Shown piece by piece: positions 37,457-46,135 of a stretch of 64,000 bases of DNA (position 1 is its first letter; every line of letters begins with the position of its first letter). A program made the position numbers and the translations under genes. The stretch lies in assembly GCA_963727035.1 (NCBI GenBank), contig CAVSEY010000021.1, positions 290,218 through 354,217 on the forward strand, written 5' to 3'. The stretch is from Rhodoblastus sp963727035 (GTDB lineage Bacteria > Pseudomonadota > Alphaproteobacteria > Rhizobiales > Beijerinckiaceae). The notes under the pieces are model-generated. The model worked only from the letters and a program-made list of their open reading frames with translations, ran no database searches and was not told the origin of the DNA.

Positions 37457-40400
37457 ATGTTCGCGCTTCTGGCCCAGAAACGTTTCGCGCCTTTGTTCTG
37501 GACGCAGTTTCTTTCCGCCTTCAACGACAATTTCCTGAAAAACACGCTGGTTTTTCTCGTCATGTACAAATTGTCGGGGCCGAATGCGGAGTCCCTGATT
37601 ACTTTGGCCGGCGCCGTCTTCATCCTGCCCTTTTTCATCCTGTCCGGCCTCGGCGGCCAGTTGGCCGACCGCTACGACAAGGCGATGATCGCGCGCCGGC
37701 TCAAGCTGACCGAAATCCTGGCCGTGCTGGTCGCGGTCGCCGGCTTCACTTACGCCTCCGTGCCGGCGCTCTTCGTTGCGCTCGCCTTGTTCGGAATCAT
37801 TTCGACCCTGTTCGGGCCGATCAAATACGGCATCCTGCCCGACCATCTGCAAAAGTCGGAACTGCCCGCCGGCAACGCCCTGATCGAGGGCGCAACCTTC
37901 ATCGCCATCCTGCTCGGCACGATCGTCGGCGCCCTCGCCTCGAAGGATGGCGGCGATTCTTCCGAAATCTCGGGCTTCATGCTGGCGGTGGCGCTGGCCT
38001 GCTATATCGCCAGCCGTTTCATCCCCGCGACCGGCGGCGAGGCGCCGGACCTGAGGATCGACCCCAATATTTTTCGCTCCACCACAGCGCTGCTGCGCGA
38101 CCTGTGGTCCGACCAGAGGCTGTGGATCACCGGCGTCATGGTCAGCCTGTTCTGGATGTTCGGCGCCATCGCGCTGTCCCTGCTGCCGCCGATGATCAAA
38201 TTGCACATGGGCGGCGGGGAAATGGTGGTGAGCGTCTATCTCAGCGTCTTCGCCATTTCGGTCGCGATCGGCTCCGGCCTCGGCGCCTTTCTCTGCGCCG
38301 GACGCATCGTGCTGCTGCCCGCGCCGGTCGCCACGCTTGTCCTGGGATTCTTTTCCGCGGAACTCGCCTTCGCGCTTCATTCCATGCCGGCCGCGGCGGC
38401 GCCGCTCGCGCTAGAGGCCTTTTTCAGACAGCCGGCCGCCTGGCGCGTCGGTTTCGATCTCGCCGGCATGGCGGTCGCCGGCGGCGTGCTGGCGGTGCCG
38501 AGTTTCGCCGCCGCCCAGGCCTGGGCGCCCGTCGAACGGCGCGCCCGCATCGTCGCCGCGATCAATGTGCTCAACGCCGCCTTCATGACCGTGGGCGCGC
38601 TGGCGACCGTCGCGCTTCAGAAGGCGGGCCTCGGCATCGACGGGGTCTTCGCCTTGATGGCCGGCGTCGCTTTCATCAGCGCGGTCTGGATGTTCTTCCG
38701 CCTCCCGACCAGCCCGACGCGCGATTTCATCTCCATCCTGTTTCGCGCCTTCTATCGGCTGGAGGTGAAGGGGCGCGACAATATCGCCAAGGCCGGGCCG
38801 AACGCGATCATGGCGCTCAACCATGTGTCCTTTCTCGACGCTGCGCTGGCCTTGTCGCTGCTCGACCAGGATCCGATCTTCGCCATCGACACCGGCATCG
38901 CCCAGCGCTGGTGGGTCAAGCCTTTCCTGCGTCTGGTCCGCGCTTTTCCGCTCGATCCGACCAAGCCGATGGCGACGCGCGGCCTGATCCATGCGGTGCG
39001 CAACGGCGAGACTTTGGTGATCTTTCCCGAAGGCCGCCTCACCGTCACCGGCTCGCTGATGAAAGTCTATGACGGCGCGGGCATGATCGCGGAAAAATCC
39101 GGCTGCATGATCGTTCCCACCCGCATCGACGGGCTCGAAGCCTCGGCCTTTTCCCGCCTGTCGCGCGATCAGGCGCCACGCCGCTTCCTCAACAAGGTGA
39201 CGGTGACAATTTTGGAGCCGGTCGATCTGAAAATCGACGCGAGCCTGCGGGGCAAGGCGCGGCGGCAGGCGGCGGGCGCGGCGCTCTACCAAATCATGTC
39301 CGATCTGCTGTTTCGCACCACCGATGTCGAAAAAACCATTTTCGCCGCGGTCGCCGAGGCCGCGCACAAGCACGGCATGGGCCGCATCGCGCTCGAAGAC
39401 CCGACCTCGCCGGCGCTTTCCTATCGCAATCTGCTGATCGGCGCTCGCCTGTTGGGCAAGAAATTTTCACGCCTCGCGCCGGCCGGCGAGCCAATCGGCC
39501 TGATGCTGCCCAACGCTAATGGCGCCGGGGCCGCCTTTCTCGGTCTGATTTCGGCCAATCGCCCGCCGGCGATGATCAATTTCACCGCCGGCCCGGCCAA
39601 TATCGTCGCCGCCTGCGCGGCGGCCAATGTCGAAACCATCGTCACCTCGCGCGCCTTCATCGAAAAGGCGCGGCTGCAGACAATCGTCGATCGCGTCGGG
39701 GAAAGCATCGCCTTCGTCTATCTTGAGGATCTGCGCGACGCCTTCTCAAGCTTCGACAAGCTCAGCGCCTTCCTCAATCGCGGCACGCGGCTCGCCAGGG
39801 CCAAGCCGGACGACCGCGCCGTGATCCTGTTCACCTCGGGTTCGGAAGGCGCGCCCAAGGGCGTCGCGCTCTCCCACCGCAACATTCTCTCCAATGTCGC
39901 GCAGGTCGCCGCCCGTATCGATTTCGGCTGCAGCGACCGCCTGTTCAACGTGCTGCCGATCTTTCACTCCTTCGGGCTCACCGGCGGCCTCGTCCTGCCG
40001 CTGGTTTCCGGCGTGCCGACCTATCTCTATCCCTCGCCGCTGCATTACCGCGTGATCCCGGAGCTGATCTACGCCAGCAACGCCACGATCCTGTTCGGCG
40101 CCGACACTTTGCTCAACGGCTATGCGCGTTCGGCCCATCCTTACGATCTGCGCTCCTTGCGCTATGTCATCGCCGGGGCCGAGGCGGTCAAGGAAGCGAC
40201 GCGCCGGCTTTATCAGGAAAAATTCGGCCTGCGCCTGCTCGAAGGCTATGGCGTCACCGAAACCTCGCCGGTGCTCGCGCTGAACACGCCGATGTTCAAC
40301 CGTTTCGGCACGGTCGGCCTGATCTGTCCCGGCATGGAGGCGCGGCTCGAAAAAGTCGAAGGCGTCAAGGACGGAGCGCGCCTGCATGTGCGCGGCCCCA

Positions 40401-40879
40401 ATGTCATGCTCGGCTATCTGCGCGCGGAAAACCCCGGCGTGCTGGAGCCGCCGCCCGGCGGTTGGCACGACACCGGCGACATCGTTTCCATCGACCGCGA
40501 AGGCTTCATCACCATCAAGGGCCGCGCCAAGCGTTTCGCCAAGGTCGGCGGCGAGATGATCTCGCTAGCGGCGGTGGAAAATCTCGCCGCCCTGTGCTGG
40601 CCGGACGCCAGGGTCGCGGCTGTGGCCCAGTCGGACCCGCGCAAGGGCGAGAGAATCATTCTCTGCACCGACCATGCCGGCGCAACGCGAACCGATTTCG
40701 TCGCCTCCGCCAGGTCGCACGGCGCCTCGGAACTGATGTTCCCGGCCAAAATCCTGGTGGTGGATCAATTGCCGCTGCTGGGCTCGGGCAAGATCGATTA
40801 CCCCGCCTTGAGCAAAGCGGTCGCGGGAATTGGCGATGAGCCTCCGCCCGCGGCGGGCGGCGACGAAACGGCGGCGTGA
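37457..40879 (+). CDS. aas: Three-domain acyl-ACP:phospholipid O-acyltransferase (LplT-PlsC-Aas fusion)
   Basis: A 1140-residue membrane protein. Residues 1 to about 405 form an MFS-type lysophospholipid transporter (QFLSAFNDNFLKNTLVFLV, like LplT). About 430-620 is a PlsC acyltransferase with the NHVSFLDAAL (H-x4-D) and FPEGRLTVTG motifs. About 650-1130 is an AMP-binding synthetase with ILFTSGSEGAPKGVALSH and a typical GYGVTETSP. Together it flips lysophospholipid and re-acylates it. In E. coli LplT and Aas are two proteins; the full fusion is common in alphaproteobacteria. It is monocistronic, with CTGGAG before the start. Confidence 0.92.
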   Translation: MFALLAQKRFAPLFWTQFLSAFNDNFLKNTLVFLVMYKLSGPNAESLITLAGAVFILPFFILSGLGGQLADRYDKAMIARRLKLTEILAVLVAVAGFTYASVPALFVALALFGIISTLFGPIKYGILPDHLQKSELPAGNALIEGATFIAILLGTIVGALASKDGGDSSEISGFMLAVALACYIASRFIPATGGEAPDLRIDPNIFRSTTALLRDLWSDQRLWITGVMVSLFWMFGAIALSLLPPMIKLHMGGGEMVVSVYLSVFAISVAIGSGLGAFLCAGRIVLLPAPVATLVLGFFSAELAFALHSMPAAAAPLALEAFFRQPAAWRVGFDLAGMAVAGGVLAVPSFAAAQAWAPVERRARIVAAINVLNAAFMTVGALATVALQKAGLGIDGVFALMAGVAFISAVWMFFRLPTSPTRDFISILFRAFYRLEVKGRDNIAKAGPNAIMALNHVSFLDAALALSLLDQDPIFAIDTGIAQRWWVKPFLRLVRAFPLDPTKPMATRGLIHAVRNGETLVIFPEGRLTVTGSLMKVYDGAGMIAEKSGCMIVPTRIDGLEASAFSRLSRDQAPRRFLNKVTVTILEPVDLKIDASLRGKARRQAAGAALYQIMSDLLFRTTDVEKTIFAAVAEAAHKHGMGRIALEDPTSPALSYRNLLIGARLLGKKFSRLAPAGEPIGLMLPNANGAGAAFLGLISANRPPAMINFTAGPANIVAACAAANVETIVTSRAFIEKARLQTIVDRVGESIAFVYLEDLRDAFSSFDKLSAFLNRGTRLARAKPDDRAVILFTSGSEGAPKGVALSHRNILSNVAQVAARIDFGCSDRLFNVLPIFHSFGLTGGLVLPLVSGVPTYLYPSPLHYRVIPELIYASNATILFGADTLLNGYARSAHPYDLRSLRYVIAGAEAVKEATRRLYQEKFGLRLLEGYGVTETSPVLALNTPMFNRFGTVGLICPGMEARLEKVEGVKDGARLHVRGPNVMLGYLRAENPGVLEPPPGGWHDTGDIVSIDREGFITIKGRAKRFAKVGGEMISLAAVENLAALCWPDARVAAVAQSDPRKGERIILCTDHAGATRTDFVASARSHGASELMFPAKILVVDQLPLLGSGKIDYPALSKAVAGIGDEPPPAAGGDETAA

Positions 40880-41000
40880 TTTTAACACGCGCTGGACTTT
40901 CCGCTCGCGCCAACCTTTTATTCCGACGCGCTTTCTTCACGCGAAGCGGCAGCCACTTCGTTCGAAAACGCTCTGATCGGCCGCCAATAGGGAGATCTGC

Positions 41001-41216
41001 ATGTCCGAAACGCGCGATTCCAACGGATCCCTTCTCAATGAAGGCGATAATGTCACCGTCATCAAGGATCTCAAGGTCAAGGGATCGTCCACAGTGCTCA
41101 AGCGCGGCACAATGATCCGCGGCATCCATCTCACCGATGACCCCGAGGAAATCGAAGGGCGCACGGACAAGGTGAAGGGTCTGGTCCTCAAAACCTGTTT
41201 TTTGAAAAAGGCGTAA
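41001..41216 (+). CDS. PhnA/YjdM-like protein without the zinc ribbon
   Basis: A 71-residue protein matching the C-terminal domain of PhnA/YjdM: D-S-N-G, then VTVIKDLKVKGSSTVLKRGT, I-R-G-I-H-L-T-D, and KGLVLKTCFLKKA. The N-terminal zinc ribbon of E. coli YjdM is absent, as in many alphaproteobacteria. Despite the old name, no phosphonate role is shown. GGGAG lies 7 nt upstream of the ATG. Confidence 0.85.
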   Translation: MSETRDSNGSLLNEGDNVTVIKDLKVKGSSTVLKRGTMIRGIHLTDDPEEIEGRTDKVKGLVLKTCFLKKA

Positions 41217-41241
41217 GGGTTCGCCACGGCGGCGCCAACTA

Positions 41242-41324
41242 CAGCCCCAGCCGGGGAATCTCGATCGCCGGGCAGCGCTCCATGATGACCGTCAGACCTG
41301 CCGCTTCCGCCTTGGCGGCCGCCG
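41242..41324 (-). repeat. Left copy of an 83-bp direct repeat: detached 3' end of a CoA-binding gene
   Basis: This stretch matches 42308-42390 over 83 bp without gaps, with about seven mismatches. Read on the minus strand it encodes the end of the CoA-binding protein (AAAKAEAAGL to EIPRLGL, then TAG). Nearly all the differences are synonymous. The RES/Xre toxin-antitoxin module lies between the two copies. Confidence 0.85.
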
Positions 41325-41337
41325 TCCGGGCTTCCAT

Positions 41338-41772
41338 TCACCACAGCGGAAGCCAAAGCCGCTGGTCGAAAGTGAAGTTGCGGATCGAGTGGATGCGGCC
41401 GGCGCCGTCGGGATGGAGCGGATTGATCAGCAAGTCTTTCGATTCCGGCAGGATGAAGGAGGGGACGCGCAGGACCGACGTCCGCCGCTCCAAAAGCCAC
41501 CTTTCACCGAACGCCGCCGGATCGTCCGGCGAGTGGCGAACCTCTTCGATGGTCAAGCCTTCGAGATCGACGCTCATCAGCACATAATCGTCGGGGATCA
41601 ATTCCGGCGGCAGGTCGAGATGGACGCGCACTTCGAGTACGGCCAGTTCCGGCGTCGCCGCCGTGTAGAGCATGAGGCGGCCTGGCCTGTTCCAGCGACC
41701 GCCGACAAGACGCGCGCCTTCTCCCGTAAGATCGGCATAACAGCGGCGGCAGATGCGCCAACCCAGAACCAT
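41338..41772 (-). CDS. RES-domain toxin of a type II toxin-antitoxin system
   Basis: A 144-residue RES domain. The name-giving residues are visible: Arg26 in LVGGRWNRPG, Glu47 in ELAVLEVRVH, and a downstream Ser in the RHSPDDP region. RES toxins (ParT/MbcT-like) degrade or phosphorolyse NAD+ or modify a metabolic enzyme. It follows the antitoxin gene, with stop and start sharing one base. It is flanked downstream by the detached repeat copy. Confidence 0.9.
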   Translation of the reverse strand: MVLGWRICRRCYADLTGEGARLVGGRWNRPGRLMLYTAATPELAVLEVRVHLDLPPELIPDDYVLMSVDLEGLTIEEVRHSPDDPAAFGERWLLERRTSVLRVPSFILPESKDLLINPLHPDGAGRIHSIRNFTFDQRLWLPLW

Positions 41773-42239
41773 CAGGCGGCTATGCCATGGGCGATGCGGG
41801 TCAGCAAGGCCTCGACCGCGCGCGCGCCCTCCTCCGTGTCAAGCAAATCGAGCGGATTTTCGCCATCGAGCGCAGTGGTGGAGCGCCGCAGCCAGGCGTA
41901 AGCCTTCGCCTCATTTCCAAACACATCTTCCGCGACAGCGATGACCCGCGCCACACGCAACAGCCGATCGGACTGATCGGCGGTGAGAGCGCCGAGCTTC
42001 TTTCTGTTGGCCAATGTCTTGCGCGGCAAGACCATGCGATCAACCTCGACTGCATTTAGCCGCCCACTGTCAAGGATGTGCTGGACGGTTTCGACCGGAA
42101 AACCCTCTCGGATGTATGCTACCAGCCCGATTTCGGGGCCGGCATGGACTCTGCCTCCGGCAGCCGCCATCTGGTGAAACACCCGCTCCCGGCTGATATT
42201 CAGACCGAGCCATTCGGTCGCTTTGCTGATCGTGTCCAT
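41772..42239 (-). CDS. Xre/ParS-MbcA-type antitoxin
   Basis: A 155-residue antitoxin of the family paired with RES toxins. It has an N-terminal helix-turn-helix-like part (VETVQHIL, then LANRKKLGALTADQSDRLLR) and the C-terminal MbcA/ParS domain: AEDVFGNEAKAYAWLRRSTT, then NPLDLLDTEEGARAVEALLT. It blocks the RES active site through its C terminus and probably represses its own promoter. A candidate operator lies 17 bp upstream. Confidence 0.9.
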   Translation of the reverse strand: MDTISKATEWLGLNISRERVFHQMAAAGGRVHAGPEIGLVAYIREGFPVETVQHILDSGRLNAVEVDRMVLPRKTLANRKKLGALTADQSDRLLRVARVIAVAEDVFGNEAKAYAWLRRSTTALDGENPLDLLDTEEGARAVEALLTRIAHGIAA

Positions 42240-42256
42240 GATGGGCTCCGCGCCAT

Positions 42257-42281
42257 TTGCACCAAATATATGTGCATTTGG
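42257..42281 (-). promoter_or_regulatory. Candidate operator of the toxin-antitoxin operon
   Basis: Two overlapping inverted repeats, CCAAAT-N8-ATTTGG and GCAC-N9-GTGC, in an AT-rich patch just upstream of the antitoxin ATG. Autorepression by the HTH antitoxin is usual for this family. Confidence 0.4.
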
Positions 42282-42295
42282 CTAGAATTGTCCAA

Positions 42296-42724
42296 TCAAA
42301 CCGGCGGCAGCCCCAGCCGGGGGATTTCAATCGCCGGGCAGCGCTCCATGATGACCGTCAGGCCCGCGGCTTCCGCCTTGGCCGCCGCCGCGTCGTGGCG
42401 CACGCCGAGCTGCATCCACACGGTTCTGGCGCCTTTGGCGATGGCTTCGTCCACCACCGGCGGTACGGCGTCGGAACGGCGAAAAATATCGACCATGTCC
42501 ACCGTCTCGTCGATTTCGGACAGGCTGGCGCGCACTTGCTCGCCGAGGAGCGTCTGGCCCGCGAGGCCGGGATTGACCGGAATGACCCGATAGCCCCGGC
42601 CTTGCAGATAGCTCATCACCGAATGACTGGGGCGCATCGGATTCTTGCTGGCGCCGATCAGCGCGATTGTCCTGGTCTCGCGTAGGGTCCGGGCGATGAT
42701 CTCGTCTGAAACTCTTGCCGACAT
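42296..42724 (-). CDS. CoA-binding protein (YccU family)
   Basis: A 142-residue CoA-binding Rossmann protein: TIALIGASKNPMRPSHSVM (phosphate loop), LQGRGYRVIPVNPG, VDMVDIFRRSDAVPPVVDEA and VWMQLGV. The family binds CoA but has no assigned reaction. Its last 83 bp are duplicated on the far side of the toxin-antitoxin module. It is immediately downstream of the enoyl-CoA hydratase gene (1-bp gap). Confidence 0.9.
   Translation of the reverse strand: MSARVSDEIIARTLRETRTIALIGASKNPMRPSHSVMSYLQGRGYRVIPVNPGLAGQTLLGEQVRASLSEIDETVDMVDIFRRSDAVPPVVDEAIAKGARTVWMQLGVRHDAAAAKAEAAGLTVIMERCPAIEIPRLGLPPV
42308..42390 (-). repeat. Right copy of the 83-bp direct repeat (inside the CoA-binding gene)
   Basis: Partner of 41242-41324. 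This copy is part of the intact gene and ends P-P-V before the stop, whereas the left copy ends directly after R-L-G-L. Confidence 0.85.
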
Positions 42725-42725
42725 T

Positions 42726-43511
42726 TCATTCTCCGGTCCAGCAGGGCGGCCGCTTGTCGAGAAAGGCGCCGATCCCTTCGCGCGCGTCGCGCGCCTTCAG
42801 ATTTTCCGCCATCACGTCGCTGGCGAAGGCGTAAGCCTCGGCCAGCGGCAGTTCGGCCTGACGGTAAAAAGCCTTTTTGCCGACCGCCAGGGTCAGCGGC
42901 GATTTCGACGCGATTTTTCTCGCCAGGGCGAAGGTGCGCGCCTCCAGTTCGGCGGCGGGAACGATGTCGTTGACGAGGCCGAAGCGCAGAGCCGTTTCGG
43001 CGTCGATCAGATCGCCGGTCAGCAGCATCTGCATCGCGTGCTTGCGCGCGATATTGCGCGACAGCGCGACCATGGGCGTCGAGCAGAACAGGCCGATCTG
43101 GACGCCCGGCGTGGCGAAGCGCGCGTCCTCGTCGGCGAGCGCCAGGTCGGCGCTGGCGACGAGCTGCGCCCCCGCCGCCGTGGCGACGCCGTGGACGCGG
43201 GCGATCACCGGCTTGGGCAAGGCCACGATCGCCTGCATGACCTCGGCGCAGAGCGCGAAAAGGTCTTTGACATAGGCGGGATCATAGTCGCGCGCGCGCA
43301 TTTCCTTGAGATCGTGCCCGGCGCAGAAAGCAGGCCCGGCGCCGGCCAGAATGACCACGCGGGCGGAAGACTCCGCCTCGATGGCGGCCAGGGCGTCGCG
43401 CAGGGCGCCCAACATGCCGAGCGACAGGCCGTTGCGCGATTCCGGCCGATTCAGGACCAATGTAACGACGCCCGCGTCGTCCTGGCGAAGAAGAAAGGGG
43501 TCTTGCGTCAT
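42726..43511 (-). CDS. Enoyl-CoA hydratase/isomerase family protein
   Basis: A 261-residue crotonase-fold protein. Oxyanion-hole motifs are AFCAGHDLKEM near residue 63 and VHGVATAAGAQLVASADLAL. Homologues of the ECHDC3 type have the same G-H-D-L-K-E start. It lacks the usual Glu pair of ECH in an obvious form, so isomerase/hydrolase activity is possible. The start ATG at 43511 is chosen; a GTG three codons upstream is an alternative. Confidence 0.88.
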   Translation of the reverse strand: MTQDPFLLRQDDAGVVTLVLNRPESRNGLSLGMLGALRDALAAIEAESSARVVILAGAGPAFCAGHDLKEMRARDYDPAYVKDLFALCAEVMQAIVALPKPVIARVHGVATAAGAQLVASADLALADEDARFATPGVQIGLFCSTPMVALSRNIARKHAMQMLLTGDLIDAETALRFGLVNDIVPAAELEARTFALARKIASKSPLTLAVGKKAFYRQAELPLAEAYAFASDVMAENLKARDAREGIGAFLDKRPPCWTGE

Positions 43512-43610
43512 ATCGTTCACCAAAGCAGCGCCGGATTCGCCCGCGCCATTCTGCGCCTTCCCGGCGCATTGGCCAATCTGGCGCCGAACTTGCTGCGCCG
43601 CTTTGGGGGA

Positions 43611-43844
43611 ATGAGCGAATCGCAGAGGGTGAATACCATGTGCGAAATTATCGACTTCCAGGCCAGACGACGCGCCCTTTCGCGCCCGGGCGCCGCGAAA
43701 CCGGCGGAAAATTCCAGCCGGCCCATGGCGCCAGTCGCCTGGCTCAGGCCCGAGGCCGCGCCCGGCGCCCAGGAAAGCGCTGGCGCCTGCCGCGAAATCG
43801 GGCAGGGCCTGACCAAGGACGCGCCAGACAATCATCGTTCCTGA
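43611..43844 (+). CDS. Small hypothetical protein
   Basis: A 77-residue frame with GGGGGA directly before the ATG and a second in-frame ATG at 43638 (MCEIIDFQARRR). The M-C-E-I-I-D-F-Q start resembles short alphaproteobacterial proteins of unknown function; the rest is low-complexity Pro/Ala. It diverges from the enoyl-CoA hydratase gene by about 100 bp. Moderate support only. Confidence 0.4.
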   Translation: MSESQRVNTMCEIIDFQARRRALSRPGAAKPAENSSRPMAPVAWLRPEAAPGAQESAGACREIGQGLTKDAPDNHRS

Positions 43845-43946
43845 CGCCCGCCGTCTCCTGTCTATGGATCATATCGCCGCCAGCGAATATATATCACGAG
43901 CGGAGCCGGCTTTTCGGATCCCGGCGACAGGCGATGGAGGCCAGAG

Positions 43947-44393
43947 GTGGACGAGGTTCATGTGGTTTGCCCGCATTGCGGCAAGGTCAATCGCGCCAGC
44001 GGCGAAAAGCTCCACGGCGGCCTGCGGCCCGATTGCGGCGCCTGCGGTTCGGCCCTTTTTCCCGGCGTGATCGAGATCCATGACGAGGCCGATTTCGAGC
44101 GCCATGTCGAGCGCACCAATCTGCCGATCGTCGTCGATTTCTGGGCCGAATGGTGCGGCCCCTGCAAGGTCATGGGTCCGCATTTCGTGGCGGCCGCCAA
44201 GAAAATGGAGGTTTCCGCGCGCTTCCTCAAGGTGGACACCGAAATGTTCCCGCGCCTCGCCGGCCGTTTCAACATCCGCGGCATCCCGACCCTGGTGATC
44301 CTCGCCAATGGCAAGGAAATCGCGCGGCAATCCGGCGCGAGCGACGCCAACACGATCGTGCGCTGGGTGACGAGCCACGGCGCCGTGGCGTGA
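43947..44393 (+). CDS. trxC: Thioredoxin TrxC (thioredoxin 2)
   Basis: A 148-residue protein from a GTG start. The N-terminal zinc ribbon (CPHCGKVN and CGACG) precedes a thioredoxin domain with active site WAEWCGPCK and the cis-Pro loop GIPTLVIL. TrxC is the zinc-containing cytoplasmic thioredoxin that responds to oxidative stress in many bacteria. Its stop overlaps the dinB start (GTGA). Confidence 0.94.
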   Translation: MDEVHVVCPHCGKVNRASGEKLHGGLRPDCGACGSALFPGVIEIHDEADFERHVERTNLPIVVDFWAEWCGPCKVMGPHFVAAAKKMEVSARFLKVDTEMFPRLAGRFNIRGIPTLVILANGKEIARQSGASDANTIVRWVTSHGAVA

Positions 44394-45511
44394 ACGCCGG
44401 CGACGGCCGCCCGAAATTCCCGCGCGACCCGTCGCGCGTCAGAAGAATCATTCATGTCGACATGGACGCCTTTTATGCGTCGGTCGAGCAGCGCGACAAT
44501 CCGGCCTTGCGCGGCCGGCCTGTCGCGGTCGGCCATGGGCGGGCGCGTGGCGTGGTGGCGGCGGCGAGCTATGAGGCGCGGGCCTTTGGCGTTCATTCCG
44601 CCATGCCCTCGGTGACGGCTTTGCGCAAATGTCCCGAACTGGTTTTCGTTCCCCCGCGCTTCGAGGTCTATCGCGCGGTCTCCTTGCAGATCAGGCAAAT
44701 TTTCGCCCGCCGCAGCCCGCTGATCGAACCGCTGGCGCTCGACGAAGCTTATCTCGATGTGACCGATTTTCTCACTGAGGGCGAAACCGCCGCCTCGGCC
44801 GCCGAGGACATCCGCGCGGCGATTTTTTCCGAGACCGGCCTCACCGCTTCCGCCGGCGTATCCTACAATAAATTTCTGGCCAAAATGGCCTCGGGCCAGC
44901 GCAAGCCCAATGGTTTGTTCGTGATCACGCCTAAGATGGGGCCCGGTTTCATCGAAGCGCTTCCAGTACGACTGTTCCACGGCGTCGGACCCGCCACCGC
45001 CGAGAAAATGCGCCGCCTCGGCGTCGAGACCGGCGCGGATCTGAAAGCCTGCGCCCCGGAATTTCTGCAAAAGCATTTCGGCAAGGCCGGGAGCTTCTTT
45101 TACGCCATCGCGCGCGGGGTCGACGAGCGCCCGGTGCGAGCCGACCGCGCCCGGAAATCGATCGGCGCGGAAAATACTTTTCTGGAGGATGTGTTCACCT
45201 TCGACGCGGCGCGCGAGAAAATCGCGCCGATCGTGCAAAAAGTCTGGGCCGCCTGCGAACGCGCGCAGATGAGCGGCCGCACCGTGACGCTAAAAGTCAA
45301 ATATGCGGATTTTCAACAGCTCACCCGCGCCCATACCGAGCCCGAAGCGGTCTCATCCGCCGCCGACCTGCTGCGCCGCGGCCTGTCCCTGCTCGCCCCG
45401 CTCTTTCCGCCCCAAAAAGGCGTGAGGCTGCTCGGCGTCACCGTCTCCGCCTTCGACGAAACCCAGGCGACAGGGCAGTTGGGATTCGAATTTCCGTCGG
45501 ACGAAGCCTGA
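44390..45511 (+). CDS. dinB: DNA polymerase IV (Y family)
   Basis: A 373-residue Y-family polymerase. Catalytic acids are in IIHVDMDAFYASVEQRDNP and LDEAYLDVTD. The fingers have AAASYEARAFGVHSAMPS, the thumb has GVGPATAEKMRRLGV, and the little-finger region is complete. It performs error-prone translesion synthesis. No C-terminal beta-clamp motif is obvious. The GTG start overlaps the trxC stop by 3 bp, an unusual pairing that suggests a shared stress transcript. Confidence 0.93.
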   Translation: MNAGDGRPKFPRDPSRVRRIIHVDMDAFYASVEQRDNPALRGRPVAVGHGRARGVVAAASYEARAFGVHSAMPSVTALRKCPELVFVPPRFEVYRAVSLQIRQIFARRSPLIEPLALDEAYLDVTDFLTEGETAASAAEDIRAAIFSETGLTASAGVSYNKFLAKMASGQRKPNGLFVITPKMGPGFIEALPVRLFHGVGPATAEKMRRLGVETGADLKACAPEFLQKHFGKAGSFFYAIARGVDERPVRADRARKSIGAENTFLEDVFTFDAAREKIAPIVQKVWAACERAQMSGRTVTLKVKYADFQQLTRAHTEPEAVSSAADLLRRGLSLLAPLFPPQKGVRLLGVTVSAFDETQATGQLGFEFPSDEA

Positions 45512-45587
45512 AAAATTCGTGGGCTGGACAATCCCCGGCGAACGCGCATGATCCCGCGGTCGCCCCGCAAAAAGCCCGAGCAACATC

Positions 45588-46070
45588 TTGGCCATCGATT
45601 TCGCCAAACGCCCCAATTGGATACCCTGGCCGCCAATTCTCTATGTCATCGCGGGCGGCGTCGCCTATCTGCTGCAAACTGTCGTCCCGACGGGAAAGCT
45701 CCTGCCCGATTGGGCCAGGCTGTGCGGCGACGTGTTCATCGCTTTCGGGCTCGCCTTCGATTTCTGGGCCATGGGCGTGATGCTGCTCGCGCGCACCAAC
45801 ATCCTGCCCAATCGCGGCGCCGGGCGGCTCGTCACTTCCGGGCCCTTCGCGCATACCCGCAACCCGATCTATCTCGGCAACACCTTGCTGCTGATCGGGA
45901 TCGGCCTCGCCTTCAGCGCCCTGTGGTTCGTACCCATGGCTTTTGTCGGCGCCTTTCTCGTGGACCGGCTGGCGATCCGGCGCGAGGAGGTCCACCTCGC
46001 CCTGCGCTTCGGCGACGAATGGACGGCCTTCGCAGCGCGCACGCCGCGCTGGCTGAGAAAGCCGTTTTGA
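45588..46070 (+). CDS. Isoprenylcysteine carboxyl methyltransferase family protein
   Basis: A 160-residue membrane protein with four to five helices and the family motif G-P-F-A-H-T-R-N-P-I-Y-L-G-N-T, followed by the C-terminal R-x-E-E-V-H-L...F-G-D-E-W. This binds S-adenosylmethionine. Bacterial members are probably lipid or small-molecule methyltransferases rather than protein modifiers. The start is TTG 45588 with no good ribosome-binding site, so the first codon is uncertain. Confidence 0.82.
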   Translation: MAIDFAKRPNWIPWPPILYVIAGGVAYLLQTVVPTGKLLPDWARLCGDVFIAFGLAFDFWAMGVMLLARTNILPNRGAGRLVTSGPFAHTRNPIYLGNTLLLIGIGLAFSALWFVPMAFVGAFLVDRLAIRREEVHLALRFGDEWTAFAARTPRWLRKPF

Positions 46071-46095
46071 AACACGCGTCTCGGGAGCTGACTCT

Positions 46096-46116
46096 CCTCC
46101 CCATTGATGGGGGAGG
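46096..46116. repeat. Intergenic hairpin CCTCCCCA-TTGA-TGGGGGAGG
   Basis: A nearly perfect palindrome between convergent genes with no T-run. It looks like a short dispersed palindromic element that may end both transcripts. Confidence 0.5.
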
Positions 46117-46135
46117 GAGCGGCAAGCGCCGTTCC

